A stretch of DNA of 64,000 bases from Ariolimax columbianus (lineage: Eukaryota > Mollusca > Gastropoda > Stylommatophora > Arionidae). The notes beneath the pieces are model-generated. The model was not told where the DNA came from. It saw only the letters and a program-made list of their open reading frames with translations, and made no database searches. The position numbers and the translations under genes were made by a program. Of this stretch, positions 44,112 to 53,400 are shown piece by piece. The stretch spans positions 9,380,361-9,444,360 of the forward strand of contig JAVGWX010000019.1 in the NCBI GenBank assembly GCA_036924085.1, written 5' to 3'. Each line of letters begins with the position of its first letter. The stretch's first letter is position 1.

Positions 44112-44125
44112 AAATGGTTTGTTAA

Positions 44126-44313
44126 GAGCAGCATAGAAGGCGCCCAACAGGCTATGGGTCAACTTACCTCTCGTGCTTGAGTCAATGTAAATTAGCCTGA
44201 TTGGACCTAGAGTCTAATTAAGATGGACTCGCACATCGGTTAACCACCCTCCAAGAAACTGATTGCAAACAGACGTTTAAACCGGTATAGAGACGTTAAG
44301 TTAAGTTTTGGGA
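44126..44313. repeat. Rpt-D and LINE-delta 3' end
   Basis: Rpt-D ('aagatggactcgcacatcgg') followed by 'accggtatagagacgttaag'. The same order precedes SINE-A at 41719 and 46674. Confidence 0.65.
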
Positions 44314-44553
44314 CGTCGTTGACTAGTGGTTAAGTAACACGGCTCATAGCCCGAAGGTGCAGAGTTTGCTCCCGAATCGCAGCACCGGCCGTTACCACGA
44401 GGAAGGAAACCCTTAGAAAATGCAGAAGGAAGCAGGCCCTTAAATAAAATTCATGCCGAAGTCGGATGCACTGAGCCAACATCGTAAAATAAAAACATGA
44501 TACAACGCACACCACTTTTGAGAATATAGATAAAAGACGAACGCCAAAAAAGA
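44314..44553 (+). mobile_element. SINE-A, diverged copy
   Basis: Head 'gggacgtcgttgactagtgg', core 'gccgaagtcggatgcactga', almost no A tail left. It lies upstream of tRNA-Met in the same order as at 41 and 46.7 kb. Confidence 0.82.
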
Positions 44554-44753
44554 TCATTTTTCACATCCGCCTCTTGAAGGTAGAACAGTCTCTTGGTCTG
44601 GTCACGACCATCTGTATTAATACAAATGGTCGTAGGCTGGTTGCCTGTCCATGATGTAGGGAAGCAAATTCGAGTCACTGGGTGCTGTCAATTCATTCTC
44701 TGTGCTGCATCGTTGGCCCAATGGACGCTAAATACAACCAATCGTAATCGTTC

Positions 44754-44846
44754 GCCTCGGTATCGCAGTAGGTAGCGCGTCAGTCTCATAATCACAAATT
44801 TGTAAGAGCGATCTGAAGGTCGTGAGTTCGATCCTCACCTGGGGCA
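44754..44846 (+). tRNA. tRNA-Met(CAT) with 20-nt intron, one D-stem change
   Basis: As 41031 but 'TATCGCAG' replaces 'TAGCGCAG', losing a D-stem pair and weakening the A box. The intron ends GAGCG. May be functional or early decay. Confidence 0.75.
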
Positions 44847-45068
44847 ACAATGTTTTTGTTTTAAAACTTTTTATTATCTTTAATTTCTTTATTTTTTATG
44901 CTGCTAGAATGGCTTTAGACGATCATTACTCACCATAAACACATAACATTTTTCCCCGTGTCACCCACGATTTTCATTGTACATGGTTAAGACTTGATGT
45001 CCTGCCATTTTATACAATCGTTTTTTCCCCTTAAAATGCAAAAGGTTGTTCATTTATATTAAGGTCGT

Positions 45069-45305
45069 CCATCACATGTGATGAAGATCACTCTCTTTGT
45101 TCCGACGTGTGGACAGTTTTCCTCTTGCTGTGTCCGTTGAAATGGGTGACGTGAGTGGTGATTTTATTAAAGTGAAGACAAAAACTGCACCTTTTGTCAA
45201 CATCAAGGATGCAGATTTTTCCAAAGAGTTTACTCCCGATGCCCTTCCAGTAAAGAGGTATACCGCAAAGCAGTGGTTGTGGGATGACGTTGTTGTTGTT
45301 GTTGC
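45069..45305 (+). repeat. Rpt-C copy, internally deleted
   Basis: Palindrome 'catcacatgtgatg', then 'gatgcagatttttccaaaga' and 'gtttactcccgatgcccttc'. It ends in 'gttgttgttgttgcttaatg', which leads into Rpt-B. Confidence 0.72.
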
Positions 45306-45660
45306 TTAATGCCAACAATGATTGGGTTAGTTACCCTGTTGTTCGCCCTACGTTAAGTGGCGAGTTGTCGTACCTTTTCTCATATCCCTGGCGTGCTGAT
45401 GAAGATCGGCCAGGAGGTGGAGGGGAGGGGGTTCATTAAGGTGTTTGGGCAATGCTTGGCTTCTTCTGCGTATCGCTCACTACTACGGGGACCACTTCGA
45501 TACCTCACCATGTTAACCAGACTGCCATGAAAACAGTCCGTTTCTAAGAAGAGCTACGAGGAAGCCAAGTGAGGTATTGTCTGGTATGTTTTGCCTGGAT
45601 CTGACTAACATATCTGATCAGTATATTTTCCCTGACCAGACGTTAGTCTTTCTTACCACT
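45306..45660 (+). repeat. Rpt-B copy
   Basis: Continuous with the preceding Rpt-C, suggesting Rpt-C and Rpt-B are parts of one composite element. Confidence 0.72.
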
Positions 45661-46035
45661 GACCACGGTTAGGGGGATTGTAAAGAGCAGCATATATGGC
45701 GCCTAACAGCATGCTGGTCAACTTTTCTCTAGTGTGAGTCTATGAAGATTAGCCTGGTTAGACCTAGAGTCCATTTAAGATGGATTCGCACATCGTTTAA
45801 CCATCCTCCAAGAAACAGGTTGTAAACAGACTGTGCAGCGCCTTCTAAACCAATATAAAGACGTTAAGCTAAGTTGTTAGGGCCTCCGCTTGAAGGCAAA
45901 CAGTTTCTTTGTCAGCTCTAGTTCGCTGTTCATGTCGCAAGCAATCAGCTGTGAGTCGTGTGGTGCTGTCAATATATTCACAGTTTTGTATCTTTAGCTT
46001 AAATGGTATTTAGATACAACGATTTTTGATCGTAA
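45661..46035. repeat. Rpt-D fragment and tRNA upstream flank
   Basis: 'gattcgcacatcgtttaacc', then the LINE-delta end, then a diverged version of the tRNA-Met upstream sequence ('gtgctgtcaat.tattcaca'). Confidence 0.55.
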
Positions 46036-46083
46036 ATGTGTAAAATCGATTTGTAGTTCGGGAGTTCGATCCTCACCTGGGTA
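46036..46083 (+). pseudogene. tRNA-Met relic
   Basis: Only the T arm and acceptor end ('gagttcgatcctcacctggg') are clear; the 5' half is gone. The standard downstream flank follows. Confidence 0.75.
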
Positions 46084-46389
46084 AACTTTTTTTTATTTAT
46101 AAACCCTTTATTATCGCTAATTTCTTCTTTTTGTGTGTGTGTGTCAGTGTGCTGTCTCAATGGTGTAGACGATCACCACTCACCAGAGACCGATAACAGT
46201 TTATCCCTGTGTTCCACAAATGTTCCATTGCACATGTTTATGATTTGATGTCCAGCCGTTTTATACAGTATTAAAGAAACCAGCCTTTGTTGTCTTCCAT
46301 ATCCTTCTACAGCAGCTGCTATCACAATGTTTTAGCTTCCTAATTATTATGTTTTGTTCAGTAAAATACACTGCGTTTTTTTCCCGAGT

Positions 46390-46660
46390 GATCCGCCGAA
46401 GTCTTTGTGACAAGAAAAGCAATACTACCTCACAGAGAGCATGTCGTAAGAGGCGACTAACTCTGTGACATATCATAACACCGATCACAGTTAGGTGGTT
46501 TGTTAAGAGCAGCATAGATGGCGCTTTACATGCTGCGGGTCTACTTTGCTCTAGTGTTTGAGTCTAATTAAGATAGACTCGCACATCGCTTAACCACACT
46601 CCAAGAAACTGGTTGTCAACAGAACCTGCAAAGTCACTTAAACCAGTATAAAGACGTTAA
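46390..46660. repeat. Rpt-D and LINE-delta 3' end
   Basis: 'gcatgtcgtaagaggcgact', 'agcagcatagatggcgcttt', then 'cttaaaccagtataaagacg' and (TTAAG)n. Confidence 0.68.
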
Positions 46661-46673
46661 GTTAAGTTTTGGG

Positions 46674-46912
46674 ACGGCGTGATTTTGTGGTTAAGTAACA
46701 AGTCCTATAACTCAAAGGTGCTGGGTTCGCTCCCAAATCACAGCACCGCCCGTTAGCACGGCGAAGCAAATCCTTAGAAAATGCAGAAGGTAGCAGACCC
46801 TTACATAAAATACATGCCGAAGTCGGATCCACTGGGCCGATAGGTACAAAATAGAAACACGGTACCACGCACACTACCTTTGTGAATAGAGATATAAGAC
46901 AAACGAAAAAAA
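46674..46912 (+). mobile_element. SINE-A, diverged copy
   Basis: Head 'gacggcgtgattttgtggtt', core 'gccgaagtcggatccactgg', short A-run near 46905. Confidence 0.8.
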
Positions 46913-47121
46913 AAGTTCATTTTTCACTTTCGCCGCTTGAAGGTAGAACAGTCTCTTGGTCTTGTCACGACCATCTGTATTAATACAGATGGTCGTAGTC
47001 TGGCTCGCTTCGCTGACCATGATGTAAGGAAGCAACTACGAGTCACTTGGTGCTGTCAATTCATTCACTGTGCTGCATCGTTGGCCCAATGGACGCTAAA
47101 TACAACCAATCTTGATCGTTC

Positions 47122-47214
47122 GCCTCGGTAGCGCAGTAGGTAGCGCGTCAGTCTCATAATCACACATTTGTAAGAGCGATCTGAAGGTCGTGAGTTCGAT
47201 CCTCACCTGGGGCA
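47122..47214 (+). tRNA. tRNA-Met(CAT) with 20-nt intron
   Basis: 93 bases, all stems intact. Intron ATCACACATTTGTAAGAGCG. T5 follows within ten bases. Flanks shared with 41031 and 44754. Confidence 0.92.
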
Positions 47215-47533
47215 ACAATGTTTTTATTTTAAAACTTTTCATTACCGTTAATTTCTTCTTTTTGTATCCTGTTTGAATGGCTTTAGACGATCACTACTCA
47301 CCACAGACCCATAGCAGTTTGCCCCGTGTCATCCACGTATTCCATTGTACATGTTTAAGACTTGATGTCCTGCCAATTTATGCAATACTGCCAGCCTTTG
47401 TTGCCAACCATTTCTTCGACCACTGCTGCTGTCACAATGTTTTAGCTTCCTAATTATTTTGTTTTGTCCAGTAAAATATACTTCGTTTTTTTTGTTTAAA
47501 ATGGAAAAGGTTGTTCATTTATATGATGTTCGT

Positions 47534-47825
47534 CCATCACATGTGATGAAGACCTCTCTCTTTGTTCAGCCGCGTGAACCGTTTTATCTCGTGCTGCATT
47601 CGATGAAATGGATGATTTGCGTGGTTATTTGGATTAATGTGAGGAAGAAATTGTGCATTTTGTCAACCTCATTCTCTCGTCCTGATCTACTTTTGACCAG
47701 TGGCAAGACATTATCGAGACGACTGGAGATATGCACAGGATGCAGATTTTTTCTCAGGGTTTACTTCCGAAGCCTTTCTCGTAAACAGGTATCCCGCAAG
47801 ACAGCGGAGAGGGGGATGACATATA
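47534..47825 (+). repeat. Rpt-C copy
   Basis: Palindrome 'catcacatgtgatg', 'cagtggcaagacattatcga' and 'gggtttacttccgaagcctt'. Here it is not followed by Rpt-B. Confidence 0.75.
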
Positions 47826-48116
47826 TCGTAGTGTGTATTGCCGTAAGAGGTCGTCGGAACACCATTCAGCGTGTGAGTGATGTGTTGCGCATCTCTTCCA
47901 GGCGAAGTGTTCTAGCTCTGTATAGTCACGTGTCTACATTTCATAGTCACACCCAACCTATCTGCAGCTAGGGCGAAGAGCGCCAATCTCGCTAATTCAG
48001 CCGTGTGTCCTTGACTGAAAATTCGACACATGTTTAACTGTAGTACTTTTTCACATAGCCGATGCCCAGGCCAGGCCAATCGGACGGTAGAAAACACATA
48101 CAAAATGAACGAACTA
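47826..48116. other. unrecognised flank; insertion target of the 18S-LINE composite
   Basis: No gene recognised. It ends in GAACGAACTA (48107-48116), which is repeated right after the LINE tail at 54433-54442. Confidence 0.6.
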
Positions 48117-48868
48117 GCATGAGAAACGGCTACCACATCCAAGGAAGGCAGCAGGCGCGCAACTTACCCACTCCCGGCACGGGGAGGTAGTGACGAAAAA
48201 TAACAATACGGGACTCTTTCGAGGCCCCGTAATTGGAATGAGTACACTTTAAACCCTTTAACGAGGATCTATTGGAGGGCAAGTCTGGTGCCAGCAGCCG
48301 CGGTAATTCCAGCTCCAATAGCGTATATTAAAGTTGTTGCAGTTAAAAAGCTCGTAGTTGGATCTCAGGCGCAGGCGGGCGGTCCGGCTCGCGCCGGTTC
48401 ACTGCCCGTTGTCTCCTGCCCTACCGTCTGCCGGCTCTCTCCCACGGGTGCTCTTCGCTGAGCGTCCTGGGTGGCCGGCGCGTTTACTTTGAAAAAATTA
48501 GAGTGTTCAAAGCAGGCCTCGGCTGCCTGAATAATGGTGCATGGAATAATGGAATAGGACCTCGGTTCTATTTTGTTGGTTTTCGGAACTGGAGGTAATG
48601 ATTAACAGGGACAAACGGGGGCATTCGTATTGCGGCGTTAGAGGTGAAATTCTTGGATCGCCGCAAGACGAGCTACTGCGAAAGCATTTGTCAAGAATGT
48701 TTTCATTAATCAAGAACGAAAGTCAGAGGCGCGAAGACGATCAGATACCGTCGTAGTTCTGACCATAAACGATGCCGACTAGCGATCCGCAGGAGTTGCT
48801 TCGATGACTCTGCGGGCAGCTTCCGGGAAACCAAAGTGTTTGGGTTCCGGGGGAAGTATGGTTGCAAA

Positions 48869-48917
<49 letters not shown>

Positions 48918-48940
48918 GCGGCTTAATTTGACTCAACACG
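48117..48940 (+). rRNA. 18S (SSU) rRNA, internal segment, retrotransposed
   Basis: Starts within 'tgagaaacggctaccacatc' and runs through 'gtgccagcagccgcggtaat' (530 loop), a GC-rich V4, 'gaggtgaaattcttgga' and 'aaaggaattgacggaagggc', ending at 'tttgactcaacacg'. The conserved parts match the animal 18S sequence almost base for base. The 5' third and 3' third of the gene are missing, and no ITS or 28S is nearby, so it is not part of a working rDNA unit. Confidence 0.97.
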
Positions 48941-49560
48941 GCCAACACTGAAATGATTGACATGCCGAGACCACTCTTCTGGAGTCTAACATGGAACTGG
49001 TGCTGGACTTAGACCCCCAGAATCTGGGGTTATGTCCCCTGTGGCTCGGTTTTGTCTGCATCCAGTGTTTGATAAAGGAATTGACGGAAGAGCACTATCA
49101 GGAGTGGAGCCTGAGACCTAAGTTAACTTACCACGCCAATACTGCAGAATGACTATCAAAAAGTACACCTTAGTGGGGTCTAATAGAGAACATGTGCTGG
49201 AATTAGACCCTCGAAAATCTTTGGGGCTACCCTTTAAGAAACTTGACTATCTCGCTAAGGGAATTGACGAAAGGGCACCACCAGGTGTGGAACCTGCGGC
49301 TTAATTTGACTGAACACGCCAATGCTGTAGAACAACTGACAAATTGAGAGCGCTGCCGTTTGGGTCTAATAATGAACGTACGCTGGTATTAGACTCACGG
49401 ACGACAAGTCAGCTCAAATGAAAGAACGCTACGGAAATCGTGTTTAACTCCGCAGATTTCAAATACCTGGTCATTGACAAACAAAAGCCCTCAATAAATT
49501 CGTCTGACCAAATAGTGAACGGGTGCTGGAAATAGATCTGAAGACAGGTCAGTTTTACCC
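48941..49560 (+). repeat. LINE-alpha 5' UTR monomers with 18S-derived segments
   Basis: The last about 62 bases of the 18S segment ('aaggaattgacgg' to 'caacacg') recur, diverged, at 49074-49135 and 49257-49318. Each copy is followed by 'ccaa..ctg.agaa' and a stem-loop: TCTAAY / about 17 nt with 'gaac..gtgctgg' / RTTAGA (best at 49176-49210, stem GGGTCTAAT). A fourth, partial unit at 49500-49550 has no 18S part. Spacing is 195 then 183 bp. Such monomers resemble promoter repeats of other LINEs, but the function is unknown. Confidence 0.88.
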
Positions 49561-50494
49561 TACAAATGACAGGGCGTTGCTACGGAAAACCAGCTCAAAT
49601 CGAGAGGAGCCGCAGACACTTTGGTTCACGTACCAGGCTGATAAGCCAAGGGCGCGAGGCTACCATGTGGGGGATTACGGCCGAACCCTTGAAAGCCGCA
49701 ATCCCGCCCAAAATCTCAGCACCACTGCAATGGGAGGCTCCTACATGCTCGGGACCTGGGGCTTGCGCCCCAGCCCTATCAGGTAGAGCCACAGTAAGAG
49801 GTCCTTGCCGCCCGCAAATCAAAGCGGGCGGAAAACTGCTTGATACTCACCCTATACGGCGATGGGGTGCGAAAAACACCAACCAAAGACTTAGAACCTG
49901 GTCGGGGTGTCGAAAACAGTAGAGCAGCCACCACACTGTGAACTGTCAAGACTCAACCACTGACCATGAGAGTTGTCCGCACACCAGGCGATCAACATCT
50001 CTGTGACATTACCAGGCTTGTCCTCTGGCTAAATGCACTCCGGTTACGATATCTACCTCTGTACGTTATCAGCCATAACTATCATGCTGGACGCAGAAGA
50101 GATGCAGACCAGCGGACATTGCACACCTGCCCCACTGTGTCAACACCCCAGGTGGCGGGGAATGCTAGGCGTACCATCCCTGCATAGAAGCCAAGAAAAT
50201 AAAGGGAAAAAGAGATACCCCACTCACATGCAAATGCTACGTTTCTGGCAGGACGTGACGATCCTGGGATACAGACACACTGGACTGCCTCTCTTCCGGG
50301 TAAACCAGTCCATCTCATATATCACATACCATCATTGCACCCTATAGACACGAGTAGTGAAGACTCGATAGTCTGGAAAGACAACTTCCATAGGAGAGAA
50401 AACTCTGATCGTAAACAACTGCTGCCTTGCAGATAGGCTGGGGACAGCCAAAGGCTAAGGAGGGCATCCCTACAGAAACGCCTGTTGAAATCGG
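49561..50494 (+). other. LINE-alpha 5' UTR, non-repeated part
   Basis: GC-rich leader with small open frames (up to 118 codons at 49566-49922) but no ORF1/gag-like protein with CCHC knuckles. Bases 50430-50535 resemble SINE-A/B: 'ggctaaggagggcatcc' and 'ctgttgaaatcggatgcacg'. The ORF's first ATG lies inside the SINE-like 'cggatgcac'. Confidence 0.6.
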
Positions 50495-53400
50495 ATGCAC
50501 GGGGCCGCAAGCCTAACAAAACAGTGCAACGTAAATCACAGTATGATGGCAGCACAACCTATTCGAAAAACGTATGGCGCTCATCCTGAGGAGACCCGCC
50601 AGGCAGCGATAGCGCCGGGCCTCACGCCTCGAAGGGGCCCACCCTTGACTACTGGTGGTCACCCACCCATGTGTCGTGGAGTCAAGGCACATGGCTATGG
50701 GGTAACGTCTATTGGCCAAAACTTCAAGACCCTCAGAATACTACAGTGGAATGCGGAGGGAGTCATTAACAAAAAACTTTCCCTAACACACCACCTGCAT
50801 GAAGGTAAGATTGACGTGGCATGTATCCAGGAAACGCACCTCAACAATAACCATAAATTCTCAATCAGAGGATACCAGACCTTCCGTCTAGATAGAGAAG
50901 GTCACAAAGGAGGGGTCCTGATACTGACCAGAAACAGCATACCGAGTAGCGCGGTACCTGTCAATCACACCGGACAAGCAGAAATTGTAGGAGTTGACAT
51001 AATGGCTCTAGAGACGAAACTCCGCATTTTCAATCTGTACGGACCACCAAACAGAGACCTATCGCTCTCGAGTATGGAGGTCAGAGACTCCAACTGCATA
51101 GTAGTTGGAGATTTCAACAACCACTCGGAGAGATGGGGATACTCTGACACAGACAGTAGAGGCGACGAAGTGGAAGATTGGGAGATAGATGCAAATCTCT
51201 CCCTAATCAATAGGCCGGAGGATAGCCCTAGCTTCTATTCAAGAACATGGCATACCACCTCGACTCCAGATTTGGCCTTCTCCACACAGGACATACACTA
51301 TAAAATAGACCGCCAGGTGCTAAACCAACTGGCAGGTAGCGACCACAGGCCGATCAGGCTAACCATTGACATGGAAGTAGGCCCACGGGAAACAAAACCG
51401 CTCCCACGTTGGAATTACAAACGAGCCGACTGGGACAGATTTGCAATCCTGACAGATGGGCTGTGTGAAACCATCAACACACGAAACACCAAAATGAAGC
51501 CCATGGTAGAGAGCCTAAGCAAGGCAATAATGCAAGCCGCCACTGAAACCATCCCAAGAGGAGCTAGGAAAAACTATAAGCCCTACTGGAATGATGAGTT
51601 ACAGAAAGTGGAAGATGCAGTAACTAATGCGAGGAACATGGCAGAACGAGAAAAATCCGTGGAGGCAAACATCGCCCTCAAAGCCGCCGCGGCGAAGTAC
51701 AAACACACTCTCAAGCAAACAGCAAGAGAAAGTTGGAAAAATAAAACGGAAAGTTTAAACCTGGACAAAGAAGGGAACAAGCTATGGAAGCTAGTCAGAG
51801 CCATGAACGACGAAACCCCGTCAAATAAACAAATTACTATCAAGCAAGGCGAGAACTTGATCACAGGTAAGAAAGCCGCAAACGCCTTTGTCGATCACTA
51901 TGCCAGAGCAAACCACATCGAGGTCCCTGCAGATAAGCATACAGACATTAGCGAAGAGCTAAAGGGGCACGAAAACATAAATACGGCTCCTGAAGAGCAT
52001 ATGATGGCCAAACTAACAATGCGCGAAATGGAAGAGGCTATGAGAACACTAAAGAGAAGGAAATCTCCCGGAAAAGACGGGATAACAAACGAAATGCTGA
52101 TGGGGCTGGGCCAAACAGCGAAGGAAAAACTACTATCAGTCCTGAACCAAAGCTGGAAAAGGGGTATTGTACCCCAGGCATGGAAAGATGCAATACTGGT
52201 ACCAGTACCAAAAACAGGAAAGGACAAAACAGATCCGAATGGATACAGGCCCATAAGCCTACTGAGCTGTGTCGGCAAGCTGATGGAACGGATGATAAAC
52301 ACCAGACTGATGTGGCATCTGGAAGAAAAACGAATACTAATTCCACAGCAAGCCGGCTTTAGACAGCACAGATCCACTGAGGACCAGGTCATCCTCATAG
52401 CCCAGGAGATAGAAGATGCCTACCAGGCACAGAAACACACAGTAGCTGTTTGGGTGGATCTGGAAAAGGCATTTGACAAAGTCTGGAAGGATGGACTTAG
52501 AGTCAAGCTAAGAAGAAGTGATGTTTGTGGGAAGATGTACAAGTGGATCAACCACTACCTCAAACAAAGAACGGCCAGAGTCCAAGTACAAGGGCAGATG
52601 AGCAAAAAGGTGACACTCGAGCAGGGAGTACCCCAAGGGGGAGTACTGTCACCCACACTCTTCCTGGTATATATAAACGATATTACAGAGAATATACCAA
52701 GAAGAGTCCATAGCTCAATGTTTGCAGACGATCTGGCTATGTGGACCTCTGAAAAGAATCTCACCATAGCAAGAAATCGGATGCAAACGGCCCTAACATC
52801 GCTGGAAGAGTGGGCGAACTCATGGCTGGTCAAAATAAACGAGGAGAAAACCACGTGCACAATATTCTCGCTCTCATTAAAACCCCAAAGTACCAAATTA
52901 AGCCTAAATGGCAAAATCCTGCAGCCAAACGACAACCCAACCTATCTGGGAGTCACATTTGATCGGCGCATGACATGGAAAAATCAGATTGAGAGAAACC
53001 GAAGGAAAGCCAGAGAAAGAATGGCGATCATGAGGAAACTTGCTGGCACAAGCTGGGGAGCAGACGAAGGCATACTAAAGAAACTGTACACTGGAAGAGT
53101 GAGACCAGTTCTCGAGTATGGCATCGCGGCATGGACAACAGCAGCGAAGGCGAACTTCGATAAAGTTAACAAACTTCAAAACCAAGCTATGAGAATCATA
53201 ACTGGTGGAATGAAGTCAACGCCAATTGTAGAACTTGAAAAGATTACAAAACTGCAATCCATGACCGACAGAAGAGACTGCAGAGCCCAGCTGCAGTCAG
53301 AGAAACTCCGAAGACTGACGGACCATCCAATGTACCAGAGGCTAAACAATTTGGGAACTGGGAAACTAAAGCGGAGAAACTTTGCAGAAATAGCCAAAGC

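Noticed and set aside
48117..48940. Functional rDNA unit
   Set aside because: Only the middle of 18S is present, with no ITS, 5.8S or 28S, and it is bounded by a LINE and a target duplication.
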